From: UBA5078 sp051252515
GTDB lineage: Bacteria > Pseudomonadota > Gammaproteobacteria > Pseudomonadales > Pseudohongiellaceae
NCBI GenBank assembly: GCA_051252515.1
Contig: JBPOFS010000004.1
Location: forward strand, 62,001-126,000
Reading direction: 5' to 3'
Length of the DNA: 64,000 nucleotides
Shown: positions 52,141 to 60,898 of the stretch, piece by piece
Numbering within the stretch: position 1 is the first letter of the stretch
Layout of the letters: each line of letters opens with the position of its first letter
Notes under the pieces: model-generated
The model's database searches: none
Told to the model about the DNA's origin: nothing
The model's input: the letters and a program-made list of their open reading frames with translations, nothing else
Translations under genes and position numbers: made by a program

Positions 52141-53193
52141 GTGATCTTCATAATCGCGTTTGTGACGAGTATCGTGCTGCTCGCTTTGATAATTGTGTCA
52201 GTGGTTTATCTCGTGATATCACGGTTTTTTTACCAGATACGCCTTCGCCGACGAAATAGAACTATCGCAATATGGGGACCGCTCATCCAAGGTTCCAACG
52301 GCAAACCACCTCAGTTGAAACCTTATCAGTGGCCAAGAGTCTTGGATATGTGGGTCAAATCTCGCACGATTAGCAGCCCGCCTCAGTCACGCGCACTTGA
52401 TAGGCTTGCACGGGAGATAGGCATTGACGACATAATACTCAATATTCTAACGCCACAAGTGTTCTCCTTTAATAGCCGCCCGCTGTGGTTACGAGTACTT
52501 GCCATCGAGGCGGCGAAATGGATAGCGAATGACGAAATCATCAAATGTCTATGGAATGCCTTGGGTTCAAGCAATCGAGACATTTCACTTCGAGCCTGCA
52601 CGAGCCTTGTCAGCTTAAATGCCCGCGACTACGAAAAGGCTGTCATCAAGACACTATTTAGGTTTCCAGAACAAGCTCCTACGATAAGCACTCAAATAGG
52701 GGCCGCAGGTGGTGGCGATGTTCTCCACATTCTTGAGCCGTTCCTCGATAGACTGCCCAATTACACAGTCACCAATATAGTGACACTGGCAGAACGCAGT
52801 AGCGACAAATCGTTGCTGCCGGTCATCATAGAAAAACTACACCTTCATCGTAATGATGAGGAAGCTGGGTCCTTACTTCGCGCGATCGGCAACTTGGGAG
52901 GGCCAGACGAAAAAGCCGAAGTTATTCCCTACCTCAGTCATAAAGTAGGGTTCTTGCGGGTACAAGCGGCAAAGGCACTTGGCAGAATAGGCGAACTCTC
53001 CGATATCCCACTCATTGAACCTTTACTTTCCGATAGAAACTGGTGGTTCCGATTTCGAGCCGCCGAGACTATCGTGAGGCTTGCGAACGGCGATAATGCC
53101 TTATTAGAGCAATTAGTCGATAAGCAGGAGGATAAATACGCCGCAGAGATATTAAGGCACGTAATTTCCGAAAAGAATTGGGGTGGCGTATGA
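52141..53193 (+). CDS. Membrane-anchored HEAT-repeat protein of the exopolysaccharide operon
   Basis: A 350-residue protein starting at GTG (the start is not certain). Residues 1-25 are a transmembrane anchor, followed by a basic juxtamembrane stretch (RLRRRNR). The C-terminal two thirds contain helical HEAT-like repeats, clearest at the end: KVGFLRVQAAKALGRIGELSDI and NWWFRFRAAETIVRLANGD. HEAT repeats serve as protein docking surfaces. The next gene's ATG overlaps its stop by 4 nt, so the product is made with the glycosyltransferase and probably binds it. Confidence 0.7.
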   Translation: MIFIIAFVTSIVLLALIIVSVVYLVISRFFYQIRLRRRNRTIAIWGPLIQGSNGKPPQLKPYQWPRVLDMWVKSRTISSPPQSRALDRLAREIGIDDIILNILTPQVFSFNSRPLWLRVLAIEAAKWIANDEIIKCLWNALGSSNRDISLRACTSLVSLNARDYEKAVIKTLFRFPEQAPTISTQIGAAGGGDVLHILEPFLDRLPNYTVTNIVTLAERSSDKSLLPVIIEKLHLHRNDEEAGSLLRAIGNLGGPDEKAEVIPYLSHKVGFLRVQAAKALGRIGELSDIPLIEPLLSDRNWWFRFRAAETIVRLANGDNALLEQLVDKQEDKYAAEILRHVISEKNWGGV

Positions 53194-54590
53194 ACGAAAT
53201 CGAGAACGGTATTTTCTTAGCTTTTCTAATTTACATTATCGCCTGCAGCGGCTCGTACTTACTTTTGAACATCCTCGCTTTCGATACTCTGCGCTCTTAT
53301 CTTAAGCACAAACGCACCCAAGAGGATCATTCACTGAACAGCGGTGAAGAGCCGCCTATCTCTATCATCGTTCCTGCCTACAATGAAGGCAAAACCATTG
53401 TCTCGTCCTTGAACTCGATCTTACAACTCAACTATCCACGACTTGAAATTCTAGTGGTTAATGATGGGTCGACTGACGACATGCTCGACGTACTAATCTC
53501 TGAGTTTGACTTTAAAGCATTCCCTGAGAATGTAAGAACCAGCATCCCTACAGCGACCGTTAATGAAGTCTATTTGTCTCAAAAAATAAAAAATCTTCGC
53601 CTAATTGACAAGGAAAACGGAGGAAAGGCGGACGCAATCAATGCGGGAATAAACGTCAGTCACAGCCCTCTTTTTTGCTGCATAGACGCTGACTCAGTTC
53701 TAGAGCCAGATAGCTTGATCCGTGTGGTACAACCCTTTCTGCAACACCCAGAGACTATCGCCGTAGGTGGCACCATTCGAATCGCCAATGGATGCACTGT
53801 GGAAAACGGGCGTCTAATCAAGCGCGGCGTGCCCACCAACATATTGGCAATTTTCCAGATGGTTGAATACCTTCGAGCATTTTTGTTCGGGCGGGTTGCT
53901 TGGTCCCGCATTAAAGGATTACTAATTATTTCTGGGGCTTTTGGATTGTTTCGCAAGAGCGCTGTGATTGAAGTGGGTGGTTACGCAACCGACACTATCG
54001 GTGAGGACATGGAGCTAATTCTGCGAATGTATCGCAATATGCTAAAGACCGAACGCCCCTTTCGAGTTGAGTTTATCCCCGACCCTGTATGCTGGACTGA
54101 AGCACCTGAGACTCTAAAAGTCTTCGCTTCTCAACGCCGTCGCTGGCATCGCGGCTTGTCTGAAAGCCTTTCCCTCAACCGCGAACTACTCTTCGCTAAA
54201 GGAAGCGGACCCGTTGGCTGGATAGCATTCCCCTTTTTCATATTATTCGAATGGCTAAGCCCATTTATTGAATTGGCAGGATACCTATTTTCAACTTATC
54301 TCATTTTCACAGGCAGACTAAGCCCGGTGGACTCGGCGATAATTTTATTCTTCGCAGTACAGCTTTCAGTCTTTTTGTCAGTGGTTAGCTTATTACTAGA
54401 TGAATTCACGTTCCCTGGAGCAACGAGCATTAAGGGGATCCTAGTCCTAATATTCTTCTCTTTCTTAGAGTGTTTTGGTTATCGACAATTGAATATGATT
54501 TACAAAATACAAGGAACGATCGAATGGATGCGTAACACTAAACATAAATGGGGCGATATGACTCGCACGGGAGCATGGCAAAAACGATGA
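53190..54590 (+). CDS. Processive family 2 glycosyltransferase (PgaC/NodC-like synthase)
   Basis: A 466-residue inner-membrane synthase. An N-terminal helix (5-28) precedes the GT-A domain: SIIVPAYNEG, VNDGSTD, the metal-binding D166-x-D168 in CIDADSV, GED (acceptor base region, about 271-273) and the processivity motif Q315-R-R-R-W319. Two or three C-terminal transmembrane segments follow. This is the arrangement of PgaC, hyaluronan and cellulose synthases, which polymerise beta-linked sugars and move them across the membrane. There is no PilZ domain. Acceptor and sugar donor are unknown; GlcNAc is plausible since a deacetylase is in the operon. Confidence 0.85.
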   Translation: MNEIENGIFLAFLIYIIACSGSYLLLNILAFDTLRSYLKHKRTQEDHSLNSGEEPPISIIVPAYNEGKTIVSSLNSILQLNYPRLEILVVNDGSTDDMLDVLISEFDFKAFPENVRTSIPTATVNEVYLSQKIKNLRLIDKENGGKADAINAGINVSHSPLFCCIDADSVLEPDSLIRVVQPFLQHPETIAVGGTIRIANGCTVENGRLIKRGVPTNILAIFQMVEYLRAFLFGRVAWSRIKGLLIISGAFGLFRKSAVIEVGGYATDTIGEDMELILRMYRNMLKTERPFRVEFIPDPVCWTEAPETLKVFASQRRRWHRGLSESLSLNRELLFAKGSGPVGWIAFPFFILFEWLSPFIELAGYLFSTYLIFTGRLSPVDSAIILFFAVQLSVFLSVVSLLLDEFTFPGATSIKGILVLIFFSFLECFGYRQLNMIYKIQGTIEWMRNTKHKWGDMTRTGAWQKR

Positions 54591-54638
54591 CCCCTCTATC
54601 TTTGTATACATATAATATTGTTATTGGAACCAACACTT

Positions 54639-55292
54639 ATGAAGAATAAGATTGAAAACCCCATCGCCGAGTTGGATCTCAAAGCCATAATCCGCTATGA
54701 GACCTTGCGTACTATGTCCGCGAATGGAGTTTCGAGTTTTCTTGTTTCTGTGATCAACGCTTTGATTGTTTACGTGACTTTGTATGGCGTCACGGCGCAC
54801 ACCACTCTTAACATTTGGCTCGCAGCAATCATTCTAATCTCCATCTTACGTAGCCTCATGATCGTGATCTTTCACCGTTTAGACAAAGACGGAAATCGTT
54901 TCGAATGGTGGAGCGCAGTTTATGCCTTGCTAGTGTACGGCTCAGCGATATGCTGGGGAGTTATGCCATTATGGGATGTTTTTTATATGGCAAACTGGAC
55001 GGAAGCATTTATCGTCTTTTTAGTAGCAGGCATGTCTGCTGGTGGCTTAGTCTCGCTCTACCCTTCATTGGTAATCGCAATACCCTACCAGCTACTTATT
55101 TTGGGACCGCTTATTTTCGTACTAGCATCCTCTGGAGAGCCTGCTCACGTAGCCATGACAGCACTTGTGTGTATGTTCTTAATACTTCTAATACGCTCAA
55201 CTTACACACTCAACCGAGCGGCCACTGCATCTATAAGGCTCGAAATGGAAAACAATGAATTATTTAAATTCCTATTAAGGGCGAAAGAATAA
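54639..55292 (+). CDS. Orphan multi-pass sensor-like membrane protein
   Basis: A 217-residue protein with five to six transmembrane segments, then a short helical cytoplasmic tail (STYTLNRAATASIRLEMENNEL). That tail and the membrane part are very like the N-terminal MASE-type sensor of diguanylate cyclases and kinases, but the chain stops where a GGDEF or kinase domain would begin. The stop TAA is followed after 1 nt by the next ATG, and no output domain is found in any frame. It may act as a small membrane subunit, in the place of PgaD or a c-di-GMP-responsive partner, or be a decayed receptor. Confidence 0.55.
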   Translation: MKNKIENPIAELDLKAIIRYETLRTMSANGVSSFLVSVINALIVYVTLYGVTAHTTLNIWLAAIILISILRSLMIVIFHRLDKDGNRFEWWSAVYALLVYGSAICWGVMPLWDVFYMANWTEAFIVFLVAGMSAGGLVSLYPSLVIAIPYQLLILGPLIFVLASSGEPAHVAMTALVCMFLILLIRSTYTLNRAATASIRLEMENNELFKFLLRAKE

Positions 55293-55293
55293 T

Positions 55294-56631
55294 ATGCCGT
55301 CAACTCTACACTCTTGTTTATCCGGCATACTCTTGAGCTGCATTATCAGTGCTAGCCATGGGGCAGAGCTAAGCTATGACGGCTTAATTCAAGAGTCATT
55401 ACTGTTACGCAATAGCGGTGATTTTATTGCGGCCGAATCAGTGCTTCGCCAAGCATACCCTCTGGCTAATGAAACGAACGAAGTCTCCTATTTATTAGCA
55501 ATGACAGTGGCGTTCCAAGGCCGATTCACAGATTCCATCGCCATCCTTAATGCAGCATTACAAACATATCCAAATGATATGCAACTAATTATTGGCAAGG
55601 CTCAAGTCCTCTCCTACCAAGGCTTTTATCGTGAATCGATCGACATTGCCGATCAGGCCTTAGCGCAAGATGCCACTAACATCGGTGCTTTATTGTTAAA
55701 GGCCCGCGTTTACTACTACCAACGCCGGTACGCCGATGCCCGCAATCAGTTCCAATCCATACTTGCACGTGATGCAAAAAACTTGGAAGCCTTGGTCGGG
55801 CTCTACGACGTCGAATTGGCGGCGGGTGAAGACGCAGCGGCCCTTATCGTTCTGGATAAAGCTGAGGCTCTAGCACCAGAGCATATCGATATCACAAACA
55901 GACGTCAGCGAAGAACACTACCATTGGGCAACAGCGCCCATATACTTACTGCAAGTTTCGGTAAGAGTTTTATTGATTTAACCGGCTTCGATGACTGGCG
56001 AAGTCAGAATTTGGAGTATCGTTATCGCAGCGCATCAAATCATCAGCTTTACCTGCGACGCGAGTACGCCAAACGGTTTGATTTAACCGATACCTTGTAC
56101 GAGATCGGTGGAGTACTAAGTGGTATTAACTCCTCTTTAGAGCTTTCATACGCACACACGCCTGACGACGAAATTTTACCTAAGCAGAGGGTTCGACTCG
56201 CTGGCAACACGCTATTGATGCAAGCCAGTGAATCGTTTGGTAGCACTATGCTAGGCATTTCTTTGACGCAATCAAGTTACGCCAATGGCGATGTGAACTT
56301 ACTAAAGCTTGATTTTACGCATTACCTTCTCAACGTGAATGCATGGCTCACACCAGGCATTGGAATCGTAAAGGACGAACAAGGCAAAAAAACTGTTGGT
56401 TGGAACGTGGGAGCCCATTGGCAAGTCAATTCACGACTACTATTGGGGTACAACTACACGGACGCGCCCGAAACAGAACTAAACGTCACCACTCAAACTA
56501 ATTCAAATCACGTTTATTTTCGTGTGGAGCTAAGCGATGACACTAGTTTACGCCTTGATCTGAGCAGAAACACCCGTCAGAACTCCTATACTCGAGAAGC
56601 GATTGCCTTCAGTATTCAACATGAACTATGA
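55294..56631 (+). CDS. TPR plus YaiO-type outer-membrane beta-barrel (export porin candidate)
   Basis: A 445-residue protein with a signal peptide (ends SHGAE), about five TPR units (residues 30-210: LLRNSGDFIAAESVLRQAY, GALLLKARVYYYQRRYADAR) and a C-terminal beta-barrel (215-445) of alternating amphipathic strands ending in SIQHEL. The barrel is of the YaiO type. TPR-plus-barrel is the architecture of PgaA, PelB, AlgK/E and BcsC, which pass polysaccharide through the outer membrane. It lies 1 nt after the orphan membrane gene. Confidence 0.82.
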   Translation: MPSTLHSCLSGILLSCIISASHGAELSYDGLIQESLLLRNSGDFIAAESVLRQAYPLANETNEVSYLLAMTVAFQGRFTDSIAILNAALQTYPNDMQLIIGKAQVLSYQGFYRESIDIADQALAQDATNIGALLLKARVYYYQRRYADARNQFQSILARDAKNLEALVGLYDVELAAGEDAAALIVLDKAEALAPEHIDITNRRQRRTLPLGNSAHILTASFGKSFIDLTGFDDWRSQNLEYRYRSASNHQLYLRREYAKRFDLTDTLYEIGGVLSGINSSLELSYAHTPDDEILPKQRVRLAGNTLLMQASESFGSTMLGISLTQSSYANGDVNLLKLDFTHYLLNVNAWLTPGIGIVKDEQGKKTVGWNVGAHWQVNSRLLLGYNYTDAPETELNVTTQTNSNHVYFRVELSDDTSLRLDLSRNTRQNSYTREAIAFSIQHEL

Positions 56632-56659
56632 CAAGCCTTGAAAGGAGTATGTGTCGATA

Positions 56660-58399
56660 ATGATGAACAAACTCGCACTCCTTATAATCGCTATGAGTGC
56701 CGCAAGCCACAGTAGCTTCAGCGCTGCGGCGAACATTGGGATATGCAGCTCCGAGCTTGAACGGCACGATGACATGTCTGTCAGAGAGTTCTATTCGGCT
56801 AATGGGGAGCCTCAGTTACTAGTCGTTAGTGATAGCGACTTAGACTCCAGCATGTGCGAATCAGCCTTGCTCCCTCAACCCACTTCCGCAATCCTGTGGA
56901 GCTCTTTGCTGACTTCCGAACTAAATCTAGATGCTTATAGTCAAATTATTTTGCAAGGCAGTTTTTCCGCAGAGCGTGCAGACATAAGTGAGATCATTAC
57001 GCCAGAAGTGACTCCTGCTATAGAGACAGAGACAGAGGCTGATGCGCCTACACAGCAACTCGGGGGACTCGAAGATTACAATAGTTTGCTCTTCGGAATA
57101 GAAGAGCGAGCACAATGGATTGAAGGGACTCAGTTAGATTGTAGCGAAGGGACTGAAGTTGCAGGAATACAACTTAAAGCCAACTCACTGTGGCCCGCAA
57201 ACCGACGTCTGCAAATCAATGCTTCTGGTATTGGTGATTTTCAAATCGCGATCGCGAATGAACAACATATTGCCAATGAAGCGACTGTCTCCTTAGGAGC
57301 ATTGCAGCTGAACGGAAACGCCAACAATAGAACGTATCACTTTACTGTTCCCGACACCCCACTAGCTTGGCAAGCAATAACCATTCTTTGCCCTCTAAAT
57401 GCCGCAACTTTGCACATTAACTCAATAAGCTTAACGCCAGCAGTTAGCGATCCAAGCAATCATCCTCGAGGTGCTTGGGTCTGGAATCCAGCGACTTGGC
57501 AGAATACTCCGCATTTTTTTTGGACACTGCAAAACCTTGAAAGCATCAATGAATTCTATATTACTGTTCCCGTGAACCCTGCTGGCGAAGTGGCCAATCC
57601 ACAGCAGCTAAGCGCTTTCGTGCAACAAGCAAACGCGAGAAACATAAGAATATGGGCTGTCATCGGCGACCGTCACGACGTCCTTCCCGAGAGCCTCACA
57701 ATATTACAGACTAGAATCGCTGCATATCGTCGTTACAACACTCGTGTCGATGCCACCGAGAAGTTGGCGGGGGTGCAGCTCGATATCGAACCCTACTTAT
57801 TACCGGGTCATCAACTCGCTAAGGACTTGTGGCGAGACCGTTATCTACAAACCGTCAGCGCCGCGGTACAAACGGCAGGAGAATCCCTTCACGTCGACCT
57901 AGTAATGCCGGTGTGGTGGGGAACCCATGAGAACTGGGGACCTAAACTTCTGAACGCGCTGTCGCTCCCCGGCATTAGTCTAACCATCATGAACTATCGT
58001 ACCGACTACGAACAATTGCTGACAGGCATGCCTCCTTTCCTGGAATGGGGCCTAGAGAACCAACAGCAAGTTCGCATGGCGCTAGAAACGGGCTCGCTTA
58101 GCGATGAAACGCAGCGCTCTTACAGACGCAATATAGAAACGGGAGAGTTGTGGCAGTTGCAGATCGGTGCAACTCCAATATTGGTGCTATTTGATCAGCC
58201 ACAACAGGGCTTAGTAGGCGACTCGTTTAACTTCGGGTTCGAGCGCGTCTTTTCAGCCGACAAACTTACTTTTAGAGGGGATCAGCTTCGCTTGAATGAG
58301 ACCGCTGAGCGCTTAAGTGAGGAGCTGAGTTTTTGGTCATCGTTCGCTGGCATTGCATTACACGGCCTCGATGAAGTCTACGCGGATCAGAACCAATGA
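56660..58399 (+). CDS. Exported TIM-barrel hydrolase-like protein of the exopolysaccharide operon
   Basis: A 579-residue protein with a signal peptide (ends FSAAAN), an N-terminal beta-sandwich-like part (about 30-260) and a TIM-barrel-like C-terminal domain (265-579). The latter has RGAWVWNPATWQN at its start, LDIEPY with D375-x-E377 as likely catalytic acids, VMPVWWGTHENWG and LTIMNYRTDY. This recalls the glycoside-hydrolase domains of PgaB and PelA. Three starts are possible (GTG 56651, ATG 56660, ATG 56663); the second is given. It overlaps the deacetylase gene by 4 nt. Hydrolase activity is inferred. Confidence 0.65.
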   Translation: MMNKLALLIIAMSAASHSSFSAAANIGICSSELERHDDMSVREFYSANGEPQLLVVSDSDLDSSMCESALLPQPTSAILWSSLLTSELNLDAYSQIILQGSFSAERADISEIITPEVTPAIETETEADAPTQQLGGLEDYNSLLFGIEERAQWIEGTQLDCSEGTEVAGIQLKANSLWPANRRLQINASGIGDFQIAIANEQHIANEATVSLGALQLNGNANNRTYHFTVPDTPLAWQAITILCPLNAATLHINSISLTPAVSDPSNHPRGAWVWNPATWQNTPHFFWTLQNLESINEFYITVPVNPAGEVANPQQLSAFVQQANARNIRIWAVIGDRHDVLPESLTILQTRIAAYRRYNTRVDATEKLAGVQLDIEPYLLPGHQLAKDLWRDRYLQTVSAAVQTAGESLHVDLVMPVWWGTHENWGPKLLNALSLPGISLTIMNYRTDYEQLLTGMPPFLEWGLENQQQVRMALETGSLSDETQRSYRRNIETGELWQLQIGATPILVLFDQPQQGLVGDSFNFGFERVFSADKLTFRGDQLRLNETAERLSEELSFWSSFAGIALHGLDEVYADQNQ

Positions 58400-60264
58400 A
58401 TAAAATCGCCACAGTCGGGATTATCGGAGTACTAGGCGTTGCATTGGCATTTTATGCACTCAATCGGGAAACCGAAGAGTTAGCATTTCCCGACTTAACT
58501 GGCCCGCTCGTAAGCACTGTTTTGCCATTGGACCCGCCTCCTCGCACCACCCCGGAAGTTTATTTTACAGAATCGAATAGCGGCATTGCCGTGTTGCTAC
58601 AAGATAGTGACGCTTCCTGGCTCGGTATTGCCCACGGACTCAAAAGTATTGGTGTCCCTTTTCGTATTGTGGAATCCATTGACCTAGCGCTTGAACACGA
58701 TGTAATCCTTGTGTATCCGTCGATCACAGGGGCAAACACAGCACCCGAGACTCTAAGCGCCTTGGCCAACCATGTTCAAAGTGGCAATACCTTGATCGCC
58801 TTCTCTGTTATCGGAGGGGGAATGCCAGCCTTGTTTGGATTTGAGACTACTCAGGAGCGGCAAGATTTATTGGAATTGAATTTCGACAGTGGCATTTTTA
58901 ATGGGGAGTTTTTCTACGACCCAGCAGAGTCATCTATTAGACTCTCTGCACTTGATAACCCCTCGCCCCTGCCTGGGCTCAGCTATCACACACTGAAGCA
59001 TCCTGCGCTTGCGACGTATGATGATGGCAGCGCCGCGATCACTGAAAATTTCTATACAGCAGGAGAACGCACCGGTCATGCCTATGCCATAGGTTTTGAT
59101 TTTGGGCATTTTATTCTCCGCGCACAGAACGAGCGCTTCACTGGCCTTGTCGACACCTACGTTAATGACTATCAACCAAAAATTGATACCCTCCTACGCT
59201 TACTCGCAAGAATATATAACGATGGTTCTCGCTCCGCTGTGCAATTGCTTCCCACCCCTTTTAATCGAGAGTTCACTGCGTTGATCACTCACGATATCGA
59301 CTATACGAGGTCTCTGCAAAACGTATCGGCCTATGCTGAGCTAGAAACAAGCCACGGCATACCAGCGACCTATTTTTTGCAAACTAAGTATATAACTGAT
59401 TACAACGATTCACTGTTCTTCACTCAAGAAAGCCAAGGAATTTTGCAGTCGCTAAATGATCTAGGAATGGAGATCGCAAGTCATAGCGTCGCCCACTCGA
59501 ATGAATTTCGTAATATGGACATAGGCACTGGCACAGAAACCTACCCTAGTTATAAACCCTTTGTATTCGATTTCGAAACGGTGCGAAATGCCAGCATTTC
59601 GGGTGAACTTCGAGTAAGCAAATATTTGCTCGACAACCTAACCACCCAATCGACAGTCTCTTTTCGGCCAGGCCATCTCTCCATGCCCTATTCACTGCCG
59701 GAAATGTTACTCGCTACGGGTTATAAATATAGTTCCACCATGACCGCAAACAGCGCCCTCACACATCTTCCTTTTCGTACGAACTTCTCTCGTAGCTACG
59801 ACACCGAATTGGATATATTTGAAATCCCCATCACAATTGAGGATGAGTTCGGCCGGCTCGGTGATCGAATCGATGAGTCGATAGAGCTTGCCAACAAAAT
59901 TGGCAAACATGGTGGCGTAGTCAATGTTCTGATTCATACCGATGTGCTGGATCATAAACTGGAATTCGAGAGGCGCTTTATCGCTGAGTTCAAAGAGCGA
60001 GCCTGGTTCGGGACCGTGGCGCAGTTCGGGGATTGGTGGGCAGTGCGTGACAGCGCGATTATTCAATTAGAAACGGTCAATGCAGATACTAGGCGCTTAC
60101 TAATCACAACCGATGGTGAGATTGACGGCTTGAGTATTCGCCTACCAAAGGGCTGGGCATATCAAGAAGGGCTTGCAGGCTCGCAACAGCAAGGTGACGT
60201 TTTAGTGCTTGGGCCATTTGAGAATAACGCGCAAGTGCTCTTCTCCGTACCCCATACCCAGTAG
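58396..60264 (+). CDS. Polysaccharide deacetylase with PelA-like domain order
   Basis: A 622-residue protein anchored by an N-terminal helix (5-22). Residues about 60-270 form a Rossmann/ThuA-like domain (IAVLLQDSDASWLGIAHGL, VILVYPSITGAN). A family 4-type deacetylase follows at 290-545: THDIDY with D300 and D302, metal ligands H363 and H367 in ASHSVAHS, SFRPGH and LIHTDVLDH. A C-terminal beta domain (555-622) ends the chain. This order matches domains 2-4 of PelA; its hydrolase domain would correspond to the preceding gene. It probably de-N-acetylates the polymer in the periplasm. Confidence 0.75.
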   Translation: MNKIATVGIIGVLGVALAFYALNRETEELAFPDLTGPLVSTVLPLDPPPRTTPEVYFTESNSGIAVLLQDSDASWLGIAHGLKSIGVPFRIVESIDLALEHDVILVYPSITGANTAPETLSALANHVQSGNTLIAFSVIGGGMPALFGFETTQERQDLLELNFDSGIFNGEFFYDPAESSIRLSALDNPSPLPGLSYHTLKHPALATYDDGSAAITENFYTAGERTGHAYAIGFDFGHFILRAQNERFTGLVDTYVNDYQPKIDTLLRLLARIYNDGSRSAVQLLPTPFNREFTALITHDIDYTRSLQNVSAYAELETSHGIPATYFLQTKYITDYNDSLFFTQESQGILQSLNDLGMEIASHSVAHSNEFRNMDIGTGTETYPSYKPFVFDFETVRNASISGELRVSKYLLDNLTTQSTVSFRPGHLSMPYSLPEMLLATGYKYSSTMTANSALTHLPFRTNFSRSYDTELDIFEIPITIEDEFGRLGDRIDESIELANKIGKHGGVVNVLIHTDVLDHKLEFERRFIAEFKERAWFGTVAQFGDWWAVRDSAIIQLETVNADTRRLLITTDGEIDGLSIRLPKGWAYQEGLAGSQQQGDVLVLGPFENNAQVLFSVPHTQ

Positions 60265-60296
60265 AGTAATATTCTAGGATATAACAGGAGAGACCC

Positions 60297-60890
60297 ATGA
60301 AAAAGACACTAGCATTGATGACATTAGCCGCGAGCTTATTGCCCCTCGCTTCCAACGCCGTTGCAGATACCACCATTTTGGCTGGGGGATGTTTTTGGTG
60401 CATGGAGTCTGATTTCGAAAAACTTGAGGGGGTCACCGATGTGATCTCAGGGTTCACTGGCGGCACCATCGAAAACCCAACATACAATGGCAACCATCAG
60501 GGTCATTATGAAGCCGTTGAGATAAGCTATGACCCTAACAAGGTGAGTTACAAAGAGTTGTTAGATTATTACTGGGTTAACATTGATCCCTTCGATGCCC
60601 GAGGGCAGTTCTGTGACAAAGGCCCAAGCTATTTAAGTGCAATTTTTGTGGCTAACAAAGAAGAAAGGGAAATTGCTGAACAAACTAAAGTTGTTGTGGA
60701 AAACAAATTCCCCACCCAAAAAGTCGTTACCCCCATACTAAATGCAGCGGTGTTCTACCCAATTAAAGGCGATGAAAGCTACCATCAAGACTATTATAAG
60801 AAGAGTCCGATTCGCTACAACGCCTATCGTTGGGGCTGTCGTCGTGATGCGCGCTTAACCGAGATCTGGGGCGATCAAGCAACACATTGA
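60297..60890 (+). CDS. msrA: Peptide methionine sulfoxide reductase MsrA, exported form
   Basis: A 197-residue MsrA that reduces S-methionine sulfoxide in proteins. Catalytic Cys32 is in GGCFWCMES, and GHYEAVEISYDP and DESYHQDYY are typical of the family. A signal peptide (residues 1-23, ends AVAD) precedes the domain, so it acts in the periplasm, unlike the usual cytosolic MsrA. The ATG follows AGGAGA. It is 32 nt after the deacetylase gene and may share its transcript. No msrB is adjacent. Confidence 0.93.
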   Translation: MKKTLALMTLAASLLPLASNAVADTTILAGGCFWCMESDFEKLEGVTDVISGFTGGTIENPTYNGNHQGHYEAVEISYDPNKVSYKELLDYYWVNIDPFDARGQFCDKGPSYLSAIFVANKEEREIAEQTKVVVENKFPTQKVVTPILNAAVFYPIKGDESYHQDYYKKSPIRYNAYRWGCRRDARLTEIWGDQATH

Positions 60891-60898
60891 TAGCCACA

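Noticed and set aside
54639..55700. A frameshifted GGDEF domain after the orphan MASE-like protein
   Set aside because: No GGDEF/GGEEF or DxLT motif in any frame after the stop; the next gene is a genuine TPR-barrel protein starting 1 nt later.
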